The notes beneath the pieces were generated by a model that was not told the DNA's origin, did no database searches, and saw only the letters and a list, made by a program, of their open reading frames with translations. Positions 43,297 to 51,936 of a stretch of 64,000 bases of DNA are shown here, one piece after another (position 1 is the first letter of the stretch; the number at the start of each line of letters is the position of its first letter). This DNA comes from Hyphomicrobium nitrativorans NL23 (GTDB taxonomy: Bacteria > Pseudomonadota > Alphaproteobacteria > Rhizobiales > Hyphomicrobiaceae): positions 2,669,821 to 2,733,820 of the forward strand of contig NC_022997.1 of assembly GCF_000503895.1 (NCBI RefSeq). Direction: 5' to 3'. The position numbers and the translations under genes were made by a program.

Positions 43297-43956
43297 TCAG
43301 CGGCGCACCACCAGGCCCGCCGCCTCGGTGCGGCGCTCCCAGCCCGCGCGCTCCAGTTCGGGGTCCAGGTGCTCTTCCACCGGCCAGCCGAGGCAGAGGT
43401 AGGCCACGAGCTTCCAGGCCTCGGGGACGTCCAGGGCGCGCGTGACCTCTTGGGGATCGAGGATCGAGACCCAGCCGACGCCGATGCCCTGGGCGCGAGC
43501 CGCGAGCCACAGGGTGTGGACGGCGCCCACCACCGAATAATGCAGCGTCTCCGGCATGGTCTGGCGACCAAGACCCGCGCCGCGGTCCGTCGCCTCGTCA
43601 GCGAAGACAGCGAGTTGCACAGGGGCGCAACCCAGTCCTTCCAGTTTCAGGCTGGCATAGAGCGCATGCCGTTCGCCTTCATAGCCCGCAAGCGCGCGCT
43701 CGTTCGCACGCTTAAAGGCAGATTTCACCACGTCGCGGCGCTCAGCCGTTTCGACAAAAACGAACCGCCAGGGCTGGCAATTTCCGACCGACGGCGCGCG
43801 GCAGGCGAGTTCGATCAGGCGCTCCACGGCGCCTTCGGGCAAAGCATCGGTGCGGAAACGCCGCACATCGCGACGCCAGAGCACGAGGTCGCGGAACCGA
43901 TCGGAAAATTCCGAAGCGAAGACGGGCGGCGATGCGGCGTCGCTGCGATCCGCCAT
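43297..43956 (-). CDS. bluB: 5,6-dimethylbenzimidazole synthase
   Basis: This 219-residue flavin enzyme of the nitroreductase fold makes the lower ligand of cobalamin from reduced FMN and O2. Key signatures are LWRRDVRRFRTDALPEGAVE and the motif APSVGNCQPWRFVFV. TMPETLHYSVVGAVHTLWLA follows near the FMN site. Its length and motifs match BluB. It is near cobA and cbiB but separated by 117 bp. No riboswitch was seen. Confidence 0.93.
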   Translation of the reverse strand: MADRSDAASPPVFASEFSDRFRDLVLWRRDVRRFRTDALPEGAVERLIELACRAPSVGNCQPWRFVFVETAERRDVVKSAFKRANERALAGYEGERHALYASLKLEGLGCAPVQLAVFADEATDRGAGLGRQTMPETLHYSVVGAVHTLWLAARAQGIGVGWVSILDPQEVTRALDVPEAWKLVAYLCLGWPVEEHLDPELERAGWERRTEAAGLVVRR

Positions 43957-44073
43957 CGCGTCACGCGGCCCGGCAGATATGCACGTACGTCCATCGCAGA
44001 GCAGATTTTACGAGGCGGCATGCGGAGCGGACTGCCGTTCCGCGCCCATCCGACTTGTCTCTCGGCCTTCCCT

Positions 44074-44865
44074 TCATAGGCGGACCATGCCGGGGGCGAG
44101 GGTCGCGCGCAAGGCTGCGTTCGCCCCGACGACGATCACCGCGGGCGGCTCTATCCCGCTCACCTTCGCATCCGATACGAGCCGACTGAGACGTGTTTCG
44201 AGAATACGCTCCTCGCCGCCGGTCGCGTTCGAAATGATCGTTGCCGGGGTGTCCGCGGAAAGGCCGCCACGTTCGAACGCTGCGACAATCTCCGGCAGTT
44301 GCGCCAATGCCATGTAGAGCACAATCGGCTGACCCGTGGCTGCCAGAGCCTCCCAATCCGCCGCGCCTTCGTCGCCGGCCGCCCGATGGCCAGCCGCAAG
44401 GATGACAGCGTGGTTGGTGTCTCGGCTCGTGGCCGGAATGCCCGCCAGCGCGGGCGCGGCCAGCCCGGCCGTGAGACCCGGCACCACGCGATAGGGGATG
44501 CCTGCCTGCACCAGAGCGCGGGCCTCCTCGCCTCCCCGGCCGAACACGAACGGATCGCCGCCCTTGAGACGCAGCACACGCCGCCCCTTCTTCGCCTCGG
44601 CGACGATCAGCTCGTTGATGTCGCGCTGCTGCGACGACGGCCGTCCGCCACGTTTGCCGGCGAAATGGATCTCCGCGTCTCCAGCCGCGAGACGCAAAAT
44701 GCGCGGATCGACGAGGGCGTCGTGCACGATCGTGTTGGCTTGGCGCAACGCGTGAACGGCCATGACGGTCAGAAGGCGCGGGTCTCCCGGTCCCGCGCCC
44801 ACGAGCCAGACCTCGCCAGGCGCCATTTCGGGGAACGGCGGGAAGATGTCGGAAGAAAACGGCAT
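44074..44865 (-). CDS. cobA: Uroporphyrinogen-III C-methyltransferase
   Basis: This 263-residue SAM-dependent tetrapyrrole methylase has VWLVGAGPGDPRLLTVMA at the N-terminus, LRLKGGDPFVFGRGGEE in the middle and a C-terminal half with PATSRDTNHAVI. It makes precorrin-2 for cobalamin or sirohaem. The start MPFSSDIF is preferred; an upstream in-frame start would add 27 residues. It is a single-domain enzyme, without the CysG oxidase-chelatase part. Its sirohaem branch may also serve the nearby sulfite reductase CysI. Confidence 0.9.
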   Translation of the reverse strand: MPFSSDIFPPFPEMAPGEVWLVGAGPGDPRLLTVMAVHALRQANTIVHDALVDPRILRLAAGDAEIHFAGKRGGRPSSQQRDINELIVAEAKKGRRVLRLKGGDPFVFGRGGEEARALVQAGIPYRVVPGLTAGLAAPALAGIPATSRDTNHAVILAAGHRAAGDEGAADWEALAATGQPIVLYMALAQLPEIVAAFERGGLSADTPATIISNATGGEERILETRLSRLVSDAKVSGIEPPAVIVVGANAALRATLAPGMVRL

Positions 44866-44971
44866 GGGCGCTCGGAGACGGTCGGATCGGATGGGCTGCG
44901 GGGCGGGATCAAGCGCACGCACGCGTGAGCTAAGTCCTTGCGGCACGGCAATTCAAACGAAAAACGTGTCT

Positions 44972-45955
44972 TTAGAAAACGATCAGGAGGATCAGGGCAA
45001 TGAGCCCAATCGCCGCCGCCTGAACCACATAGGCAATCCGATAAAGGCGGAGCGCGCGATGAATATCGGCTGCCGTCAAGGCGCGCCGGCCCGATCCCAT
45101 CCAAGAATTATCGATCCGCCTGCCTCCGACGTCGGTCGGCCCCGCAAGCGTCAGTCCCAGCGCTCCGGCCATCGCGGCTTCCGGCCAACCGGCGTTGCGC
45201 TCGCGATGGCGCGGCCCGTCGCGGACGGCGGACATGAGCGCACTCCGCCAATCCGCGCCGGGCATGATCCGGGCGGCCGCGGCGAGCCAAAGGGCGGAGA
45301 GACGCGCCGACGGCATGTTCACGGCCTCGTCCAGGCGCACCGCGGCCCAGCCATAGGCTCCCCGTCCATCGGTATCCGGCGATTGAGAGGACATGCTCCC
45401 CGCCGTGCTCACGGTCTTGTAAAGGGCACAGCCTGGCAACCCCAAGATCGCAAGCCACATCAGCGGCGCGACGACGCCTTCGGAAAAACCTCCTGCAAGG
45501 CTTTCGATGGCGGCGCGAGACACGCCGGCTTCATCCAGCGCGGCCGTATCGCGCTCGACGATCGGCGCAAGCGCCGTTCGTCCCGCGTTGACCCCGCGCT
45601 CATCCAGAGCGTCGGCAACGGCCGAGACGCGCTCGTCGAGGCTGCGGCCCGCAATCAGCGTGCTCGCAAGGATAGCTTTTGCGATCAGCGCCACCGCCAC
45701 AGGCAGGAGAAGATCCAGGGTCCGATCGAGCAAAAGAACGCAGGATGTGCCCACCAGCAGAACGGTCGCGAGCGCAAGAACGCCTCTCAAACGGCGCTGA
45801 GAGAGCGAGAGAGAGCGCTCGTTCCAAGCGGCGGCCGCACGCCGAACCAGCGCGCTCATCCAGCCCACGGGGTGGCCGATCCGCGCCACAAGCTTTTCCG
45901 GATAGCCCGCAAGCGCCTCGATGAAGAGCGCGAGAAAGGCCAGCGCAAAAGTCAT
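44972..45955 (-). CDS. cbiB: Adenosylcobinamide-phosphate synthase
   Basis: This 327-residue membrane protein matches CbiB/CobD: MTFALAFLALFIEALAGYPE, HPVGWMSALVRRAAAAWNER and RDTAALDEAGVSRAAIESLA, followed by SEGVVAPLMW. It attaches the aminopropanol phosphate arm in cobalamin synthesis. ATG 45955 is preceded by GGGGAG at good spacing; an ATG 12 bases upstream is possible. It is followed by cobA at about 106 bp. In the 251-bp region upstream there is no B12 box. Confidence 0.92.
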   Translation of the reverse strand: MTFALAFLALFIEALAGYPEKLVARIGHPVGWMSALVRRAAAAWNERSLSLSQRRLRGVLALATVLLVGTSCVLLLDRTLDLLLPVAVALIAKAILASTLIAGRSLDERVSAVADALDERGVNAGRTALAPIVERDTAALDEAGVSRAAIESLAGGFSEGVVAPLMWLAILGLPGCALYKTVSTAGSMSSQSPDTDGRGAYGWAAVRLDEAVNMPSARLSALWLAAAARIMPGADWRSALMSAVRDGPRHRERNAGWPEAAMAGALGLTLAGPTDVGGRRIDNSWMGSGRRALTAADIHRALRLYRIAYVVQAAAIGLIALILLIVF

Positions 45956-46108
45956 CTCACTCCCCATCGGAAGGCTCGGTCTTGGCGGCGGGCGTTATCG
46001 TAGCGCTGACCACGGGTCCGTGTGTGGCCATTGGGGGGCCTGAATTCCAGATCGATCTAACTCATTGTTTTTAATAATATTGCACCGCACGGCCCATCGC
46101 TAGCTGAG

Positions 46109-46150
46109 AAACGGCGCCGTTTTAGGGGTTTTGAATCGGGAAAATTTCCC
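46109..46150. promoter_or_regulatory. Two small palindromes in the cbiB upstream region
   Basis: The palindromes AAACGGCGCCGTTT (46109-46122) and GGGAAAATTTCCC (46138-46150) lie in the 251 bp between cbiB (minus) and the small gene at 46207 (plus). They could be operator sites of the divergent promoters. I could not match them to a known regulator. Confidence 0.35.
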
Positions 46151-46206
46151 TATAACAAGGTTACATTATTCCCAATCACCCTGCTTCAGGCACGTCTCAG
46201 GATCCC

Positions 46207-46419
46207 ATGAAGAACAGCAAGCCCGACGTTTCGCGCCCGTCCGCGCCGACCGCACTCGACCCGAGCCATCCCAACTACGACGCGATCCTGCTCAAGCGCG
46301 CGCGCCTCGAAGCCCATCGGCGGCGGCGACTCGAAAACCAAGGCCTCCTGCTCGCGCGCGATAAAACTCCCGTCGCCGGGAAGCCAACCAAAAAGCGCAC
46401 ACGCGGCCGCGACGCCTGA
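46207..46419 (+). CDS. Small basic protein, unknown function
   Basis: This 70-residue protein is very rich in Arg and Lys, with a conserved-looking core DPSHPNYDAILLKRARLEAH. The codon pattern is strongly GC at third positions, as in real genes nearby. AGGA stands before the ATG. No domain is recognised. The palindrome-bearing region upstream may be its promoter. Confidence 0.55.
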   Translation: MKNSKPDVSRPSAPTALDPSHPNYDAILLKRARLEAHRRRRLENQGLLLARDKTPVAGKPTKKRTRGRDA

Positions 46420-46596
46420 TCGCTTTCTACCGGCCGCGGCTTCGTTCGATTTCGTTGCCCAGCCCGATCGCTCTCCGGAGACACGCCCCTCCGTCATCGT
46501 TTGGCCTCTCACGCGTGGGAGCCAAACTCGGCTGGCGTGCGTTGCGGTTGATGCGCCAAGTGCGCTTCACCGTCTCTCGATCCGGAGAAACATCGC

Positions 46597-48166
46597 GTGA
46601 CATACGCCTCCAATCTTTCCTCGCTTGCCTTGGCCGCCATCCTGCTGGGCGCCACCTCCGTCTCAGTGTTCGCCGCGTCACCTCACATGCAGCTCGCGCA
46701 GGCCGCGCCTGAAGACGAACAAGCCGATCAGCCGACCGCCGACGAAGGACCGGCCGATCTTGGCGAACTCGGGCGGGAAGACGGCGCCGATATTCCCGAA
46801 ACCGGCGCTGACGCTCCCGACGCGCCGCCCGCGCCCGCGCCCGAGGAGCCCGGCTCCCCCCGTCGAAAGCCAACCTCCGCCGCCGGCACCGCCAGCCGAA
46901 CCCGAGCCGATGCCGGAGCCCGCTGCTCCGCCGCCGTCCCCGGAGCCAGAAACCGCACCTCCACCGCCGGCACCCGAGCCCGAGGCGGCACCCGAAACGC
47001 CTCCTGTCGACGAGCCACCGCCTGCGCAAGACACACCGGCGCCTTCTCCAGACGCACCACCGGCACCCGCGCCGGACGCCGCTCCGCCGCCCAAGGCGGA
47101 CGAGCCTCCTCCGGCTGTGACACCTCCGCAGCCTCAGTCCCCACAGGCACCGGAGGCGGCTCCAAAAGCCGCTCCCAAAGACGGCACGCGCCCGCGCCGC
47201 GACCGTGAGGGCGGGCCGCGAGAAGGCCGCGCGCCGGAAGCCGGTCCAGCTCCATCGGAAGTAAAGGACCTCAAGGAGCTTCGGGAGGAACGCAAAGAGC
47301 GCTCCGAAGACGGCGGCAAGCGCGTCGTGATCGAGGAGCCGGACAACCGCGTGATCGTGCGCGAAGGCGGCCGATCCATCATCCGCGCGGACGAAGGCGA
47401 ACGCTTCCGCCGCCTCGGCGGCCAGCAGCGCCGCGAAAAGCGCGACGGTCTCGACGTCACCATCAGCGCGCGGCCGGGCGGCGTCGAGATCTTCACCGAG
47501 AACGACGACCGCGGCCGGCCGCTGCGGCGTTATCGGCGTGATCGCGAAGGCCGCGAAGTCATCCTGTTCGACAACCGCGATTACTACCGGCGCCACCGCG
47601 GCGGCTCGTTCACCGACGCCATCGTCGATCTTCCTCCGCCGCGGGTCGGAATTCCACGCCGCTCCTATGTCCTCGATTACGAAGACGCGAGCGACGAAGA
47701 CGTCTACGACGCACTCTCCGCGCCGCCCGTAGAACGGCTCGAACGCACGTATTCACTTGAGGAGGTGCGCCGCTCGCCGAACCTCCGCGCCCGGATGCGG
47801 CGGATCGATCTCGACGTCATCAACTTCGATTTCGGCGCGTGGGGCGTCGCGCCCAATCAGTATCCGGCGCTGGAGCGCATCGCGGACGCGATGAACCGGG
47901 TTATCGACCGCAATCCGAACGAGATGTTTCTGGTCGAGGGACACACCGATGCGGTCGGCTCGGACGAAGACAACCTCAGCCTCTCGGACCGGCGCGCGGA
48001 GACCGTCGCCATCATCCTCACCGACGAATTCGGCGTCCCTCCCGAGAACATCGCCACACAGGGCTATGGCGAGCACTATCTCAAGATCAACACGCAGGCG
48101 GCGGAGCGGCAGAACAGACGCGTTGCCGTGCGGCGGATCACGCCTCTGATCTCGCGCGGCAACTGA
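46597..48166 (+). CDS. OmpA-family protein with proline-rich linker, frameshifted
   Basis: The reading begins at GTG 46597 (GGAGA at 46583-46587) with a signal peptide (MTYASNLSSLALAAILLGAT ... FAASPHMQLAQAAPE). It then changes frame near the run of six C at 46856-46861. From there the frame runs to 48166: a proline-rich linker of about 90 residues, a basic middle part (RDRREG...), and a C-terminal OmpA domain. The domain contains NFDFGAWGVAPNQYPALERI, LVEGHTDAVGSDEDNLSLSD and RRAETVAIILTDEFGVPPEN. Removing one base gives about 522 residues. It is likely a peptidoglycan-binding outer-membrane protein. The break may be real or a base error. Confidence 0.85.
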
Positions 48167-48293
48167 CACCGCCGACGACAATCGGGAAGATCGGGAGAGG
48201 CGGCCTCAGGGCCGCCTCTTTCGTGAGGGCACCGGAACCGACCCTCCGTGCTGCACGTTAAAGCGACAGACCAACGAACAAGAGGTTCAACCA

Positions 48294-48368
48294 ATGCCCG
48301 TTCTTCTCTGGATTCTCGGCGTGCCGCTCAGTGTCGTGCTGTTGCTGATGATCTTCGGTGCGGTTTAG
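48294..48368 (+). CDS. 24-residue single-pass membrane peptide
   Basis: This very short gene encodes MPVLLWILGVPLSVVLLLMI followed by four more residues (FGAV), one transmembrane helix. An AGAGG sequence lies at 48281-48285, before the ATG at 48294. Tiny hydrophobic proteins of this MPVLLWxLGVP type occur widely in alphaproteobacteria. The function is unknown. About 115 bp later a strong terminator follows, so the gene forms a small transcription unit. Confidence 0.65.
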   Translation: MPVLLWILGVPLSVVLLLMIFGAV

Positions 48369-48482
48369 GCCGCGCCATGCATCCGCTCGTTGCGGCGTAT
48401 CTCTGGTCGTCGATGCCGAGCACGACGATGTTCAGCGGCGCGACGATCGGAAAAACTGCGTCCGTCGCTGACGCACACGGAC

Positions 48483-48511
48483 GTTAGGCGGCGAAAGCCG
48501 CCTAACTTTTT
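48483..48511 (+). terminator. Rho-independent terminator
   Basis: A perfect 10-bp stem (GTTAGGCGGC / GCCGCCTAAC) closes on a GAAA tetraloop and is followed by five T. This is the clearest intrinsic terminator in the window. It ends transcription on the plus strand after the membrane peptide gene, and perhaps after the OmpA gene. Confidence 0.9.
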
Positions 48512-48562
48512 CATAGTCGCGCGTCTCGCGCTCACGCTTTCACCCCCTTCGATTGTCGCGGG

Positions 48563-49078
48563 TCAGCGCTCGCTTCCTACAGCGTCTTTGCACCATGCCA
48601 GGATGCGGTCGCGCTCGTGCGGCAGCATGAGCGGCTCGTCGCCGACGAAACGTTTCCAAGCGTCGAGGTGCACCTGTTTTACACCGACGAGCACAGCCAC
48701 ATCCATCGCAACCGCGCTTTCGATCATCGAGCGGAAACCTCGACCGTCAGTTTCGCGTTTTCCGAAGCGGTTGACGATCACGAGCCTCGTCGCGGGATCG
48801 AGCGATGCGGTCGCGAGGCCCACCGAATCCTCCAGCGCTTCCGTGTCGAGCCGACATCCCGAAGCTGTCGGACCCAACTCGTCCGACATCTCGACGCACG
48901 CCCCCGTCGCGAGATCCTCAAGCGTCATCTCGCATCGGCTGTTGCGTGGCGCGGCCGGCGTCTGCACGGCACCGGCGAGCTTCCACCCGCTCGCGCGCAG
49001 GTCATAGGCAATGTCGGCGAGCAGCGCGTCTACCGCCGCTCCCTGATCGCCCTGGTACACGATTGCAGCGATGTTCAT
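48563..49078 (-). CDS. DUF2478 domain protein, denitrification-associated
   Basis: This 171-residue protein begins MNIAAIVYQGDQGAAVDALL and includes CEMTLEDLATGACVEMSDEL and RLVIVNRFGKRETDGRGFRS. I match it to the DUF2478 family, which I recall near nitrate/denitrification and molybdenum genes. Its activity is not known, though the fold may resemble P-loop NTPases. A TTGAC-N4-GTCAA box lies 53 bp upstream of its start, linking it to the NnrR-type regulator (inference). Confidence 0.75.
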   Translation of the reverse strand: MNIAAIVYQGDQGAAVDALLADIAYDLRASGWKLAGAVQTPAAPRNSRCEMTLEDLATGACVEMSDELGPTASGCRLDTEALEDSVGLATASLDPATRLVIVNRFGKRETDGRGFRSMIESAVAMDVAVLVGVKQVHLDAWKRFVGDEPLMLPHERDRILAWCKDAVGSER

Positions 49079-49131
49079 GGCGCCTCTCCTATATCGACCG
49101 CCCCTCGTTGCGCGTCCCCGATGGGCGGCCC

Positions 49132-49145
49132 TTGACCGGGGTCAA
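49132..49145. promoter_or_regulatory. Candidate NnrR/FNR-type box upstream of the DUF2478 gene
   Basis: The perfect palindrome TTGAC-CGGG-GTCAA fits the TTG-N8-CAA layout of FNR/NNR family operators. It lies 53 bp upstream of the minus-strand ATG at 49078, a normal activating position. The regulator gene is 2.8 kb away. Confidence 0.6.
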
Positions 49146-49158
49146 GCGCGGGCTATCG

Positions 49159-49341
49159 ATGTGCTCTCGCGGTTTTCGCCGTGCGCCCCCGCAAAGCGGA
49201 TCGCACCCTGCCTCTCCGCGGGCACTCGCGAAGCTGCGTCCGCTCGGCGTCAGCGTCGATCGCGAGCAGATCTCGATTGTGGACGTGGCGCTGCTCGCGA
49301 CGTTCGTCGAGTGGAGCGACCGTGGAGAGGAAGGGTTCTAA
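49159..49341 (+). CDS. Possible small protein, function unknown
   Basis: This 60-residue reading frame ends LGVSVDREQISIVDVALLAT plus FVEWSDRGEEGF. Its last 45 codons have a clear coding pattern. The ATG 49159 lies only 14 bp after the NNR-type box, so it may not be transcribed from it. It may be a real small protein or the remnant of a longer gene. The rest of the 452-bp gap between 49079 and 49530 holds the two boxes and no other gene. Confidence 0.35.
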   Translation: MCSRGFRRAPPQSGSHPASPRALAKLRPLGVSVDREQISIVDVALLATFVEWSDRGEEGF

Positions 49342-49440
49342 GCGCGCGGGGGATGCGCACGCGCACCCATTCCGTTTCCACGCGTTCCTTCTATTCTTTC
49401 TCAGACAGCTGCTAAAGTGCCGCATCGGCGTGGAAGGCTT

Positions 49441-49458
49441 CTTTGCTCCACAGCAAAG
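49441..49458. promoter_or_regulatory. Candidate NnrR box upstream of nirK
   Basis: CTTTGCT-CCAC-AGCAAAG is a perfect inverted repeat. The inner TTGCT-N4-AGCAA has the spacing of FNR/NNR-family sites but lacks the TTGAT core of FNR. It ends 72 bp before the nirK ATG, where activators usually bind. An NnrR-like gene is 2.4 kb downstream. Confidence 0.65.
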
Positions 49459-49530
49459 AGCGCACCGCGAATGCTCCTACAAAGGAAGAAACGGGCAATA
49501 CCCGCTTCCATCCTAGAGAGGAGATGACCG

Positions 49531-50658
49531 ATGGCTAATCATTTGCAGATGACACGCCGCACGATGATGGCCGGTGCGGCCATTGCCGGTGCGCTGGCAC
49601 CCGTCGTGAGCGGAAGCCCCGCGCGGGCTCGCGAAGCTGCTTCCAACACACCCGTCGACATCGCGTCTTTACCCCGCGTTAAGGTCGATCTCGTGAGGCC
49701 GCCGTTCGTGCACGCGCACACGCAGAAAGCCGAGGGCGGACCCAAGATCGTCGAATTCACGATGACGATCGAGGAGAAGAAAATCATCCTCGACGACCAG
49801 GGCACCGAAGTGCATGCGATGACTTTCGACGGGTCGGTTCCCGGCCCGCTCATGGTCGTGCACCAAGGCGATTACGTCGAGCTGACGCTCATCAACCCGT
49901 CGACCAGCAGCATGCCGCACAACATCGACTTCCACTCCGCAACGGGTGCGTTGGGCGGCGCGGGACTGACGCTCGTCAATCCCGGCGAGCGGACGGTGCT
50001 GCGCTGGAAGGCCACCAAGGCCGGCGTTTTCGTCTATCACTGCGCGCCTCCAGGCATGGTTCCCTGGCACGTCACCGCCGGCATGAACGGCGCCGTCATG
50101 GTGCTGCCGCGCGAGGGGCTGACCGACGGCAAGGGCAAGGAGCTTCCTTACGACCGCGTCTACTACGTGGGCGAGCAGGACTTCTACGTGCCGCGCGACG
50201 AGAAGGGCGATTACAAGAAGTACGAGACCATCAACGACTCCTATTTCGATACGGTCCAGACCATGCGGACGCTTGTGCCCAGCCACATCGTGTTCAACGG
50301 TGCGGTCGGTGCTCTCACCGGCGACAACGCGCTCAAGGCTGCCGTGGGCGAGACGGTTCTCATCATCCATTCGCAGGCCAACCGCGATACGCGCCCGCAC
50401 CTCATCGGTGGGCACGGCGACTACGTCTGGGGAACGGGCAAGTTCCGCAATCCGCCCGATGTCGATCAGGAGACTTGGTTCATTCCGGGCGGCACCGCGG
50501 GCGCCGCGCTCTACACCTTCGAGCAGCCGGGCATTTACGCTTACGTGAACCACAATCTGATCGAGGCCTTCGAGCTTGGCGCGGCCGCCCACTTTACCGT
50601 CACGGGCGACTGGAACGACGACCTGATGACGACCGTCGTTGCGCCGTCAGGAAGCTGA
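49531..50658 (+). CDS. nirK: Copper-containing nitrite reductase
   Basis: This 375-residue periplasmic enzyme reduces nitrite to nitric oxide. The N-terminus has a twin-arginine signal (TRRTMMAG). Copper ligands are present: His130 (PHNIDFH, type 1), His135 (type 2), His170-Cys171 (VYHCAPPG), His180 and Met185 (WHVTAGM), and the second-domain type 2 His341 (VNHNLIEAF). Asp133 and the His of [10 protein letters not shown] (His290) are the catalytic residues. A candidate NnrR box lies upstream. nirV follows. Confidence 0.96.
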   Translation: MANHLQMTRRTMMAGAAIAGALAPVVSGSPARAREAASNTPVDIASLPRVKVDLVRPPFVHAHTQKAEGGPKIVEFTMTIEEKKIILDDQGTEVHAMTFDGSVPGPLMVVHQGDYVELTLINPSTSSMPHNIDFHSATGALGGAGLTLVNPGERTVLRWKATKAGVFVYHCAPPGMVPWHVTAGMNGAVMVLPREGLTDGKGKELPYDRVYYVGEQDFYVPRDEKGDYKKYETINDSYFDTVQTMRTLVPSHIVFNGAVGALTGDNALKAAVGETVLIIHSQANRDTRPHLIGGHGDYVWGTGKFRNPPDVDQETWFIPGGTAGAALYTFEQPGIYAYVNHNLIEAFELGAAAHFTVTGDWNDDLMTTVVAPSGS

Positions 50659-50797
50659 CGCCCTCTCGGGGAGGCGAGCGATACGCTAGCCCGCCTTCCC
50701 TCTCCTCGTTCCTTTCCACGTCCGGAACCGGCGGCAATTCAAGCCATCTCCCCTAGGTGCCGGTTCCGGGCGTGCGGAATTTGGCATGGAGGCCGCC

Positions 50798-51709
50798 ATG
50801 ACCGCTCTCTCACTCAAAGACGACATTCTTCATGCCACGATTGTCGGATCGTCGATCTTCATCGCCGTTGTGGCATGCGCCGTTCTGATCAAGGCGACGC
50901 TCTTCCGAACCGAGACAGTTGCCATCGCGCTTGCCGACGCACCGCAGGTGGTCACGGTCGCGCCGCGCACGTTCAGCTATCGCGCGGCCGGGGAATATTA
51001 TCGCGACGGCTATGAGGTCGATGGCCCCGTCCGTACGGTGTCGGTCACGCAACCGCTCACGATCATGAAGTATCAGGTGTCCCAGGCAGACTACGCCCGC
51101 TGCGTCGCCGATGGCGCCTGCTCGGCTGCCGAACCCGAATTCCACGTGGCGGATGACGTCGACGTGCCCGTGACGGGCGTGAGCTATACGGATGCCGAGG
51201 CGTATGCGTCATGGCTTGGCCGCCAGACCGGCGAGGCCTGGCGGCTTCCGACCGACGAGGAACTCGCGTTTGCCGCCGGAACGCGCTTTCCCGACGACGC
51301 GCTTGGGTCCAGCGCCAATCCCGCCGACCGCTGGCTCGCCACGTATCGCAAAGATGCCGAGCGCACCGCCAACCGTGACGGCGTTCCGAAACCGCTCGGG
51401 CATTTCGGCGAGAACGAACTCGGCGTCGCGGATTTTGCAGGCAATGTCTGGGAATGGAGCACCACCTGCCGTCAGCGTGTCGACCTCAGCCGCAGCCAGG
51501 CGGAGCGTCTCGCGCCCGCCGCCTCGTGCGGGATCTATTGGGCCGCGGGGCAGCATCGGGCCGCGATGGTGTTCTTCGTTCGAAATCCCAAGGGCGGCGG
51601 CTGCGCCGTCGGCGCGCCGCCCGACAACCTGGGCTTCCGTCTCGTCAAAGACACCACGTGGTACGAGCCTCTCCTGGTCGCCGTGCGGTCGTTAGGCATT
51701 CGGCTCTAG
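50798..51709 (+). CDS. nirV: NirV-like protein with SUMF1 (formylglycine-generating-like) domain
   Basis: This 303-residue protein has one N-terminal transmembrane helix (SSIFIAVVACAVLIK) and a periplasmic SUMF1 domain with VSQADYARCVADGACSAAEP, GEAWRLPTDEELAFAAGTRF and GVADFAGNVWEWSTTC. NirV often accompanies nirK; its exact function is unclear. The start at 50798 is chosen because GGAGG precedes it; an ATG 12 bases earlier is possible. The stop (TAG) shares two bases with a palindromic repeat. Confidence 0.85.
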   Translation: MTALSLKDDILHATIVGSSIFIAVVACAVLIKATLFRTETVAIALADAPQVVTVAPRTFSYRAAGEYYRDGYEVDGPVRTVSVTQPLTIMKYQVSQADYARCVADGACSAAEPEFHVADDVDVPVTGVSYTDAEAYASWLGRQTGEAWRLPTDEELAFAAGTRFPDDALGSSANPADRWLATYRKDAERTANRDGVPKPLGHFGENELGVADFAGNVWEWSTTCRQRVDLSRSQAERLAPAASCGIYWAAGQHRAAMVFFVRNPKGGGCAVGAPPDNLGFRLVKDTTWYEPLLVAVRSLGIRL

Positions 51710-51811
51710 ACCATGATCGCCTCGGGCCCTATCAGTCCGAAGCGTGAATCATCGGTCTCATCAAAAAGATGGAGCGTCCGATCCGGTTCCATCGGATCGG
51801 AAAACGCTCTA
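51708..51811. repeat. Palindromic repeat element, copy 4 (one unit plus distal hairpin)
   Basis: It reads AGACCATGATCGCCTCGGGC... ...GAAGCGTGAATCATCGGTCT. The distal hairpin GAGCGTCCGATCC...GGATCGGAAAACGCTC follows. This is copy 1 in reverse orientation, as expected since nirV runs on the opposite strand from the XRE gene. It begins in the nirV stop codon. Confidence 0.9.
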
Positions 51812-51821
51812 GGCACGCCGG

Positions 51822-51835
51822 TTGATCCGCAACAA
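51822..51835. promoter_or_regulatory. Possible NNR-type box upstream of the nnrR-like gene
   Basis: TTGAT-CCGC-AACAA has the TTG-N8-CAA layout but imperfect arms. It ends about 101 bp upstream of the regulator ATG and could allow feedback control. Weak on its own. Confidence 0.35.
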
Positions 51836-51936
51836 AGACTTTTCGCGCCTCGCCACCGAATGATGGACGCTCGATTGTGCTCCTGACCGCCCGGCCGGCG
51901 GGAGTTCGTGCCTGTTCGAGGTGAGGCGCCCATTCC

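Noticed and set aside
45956-46206. Cobalamin riboswitch ahead of cbiB or bluB
   Set aside because: No B12-box-like sequence was found in this gap or in 43957-44073, so it was not called.
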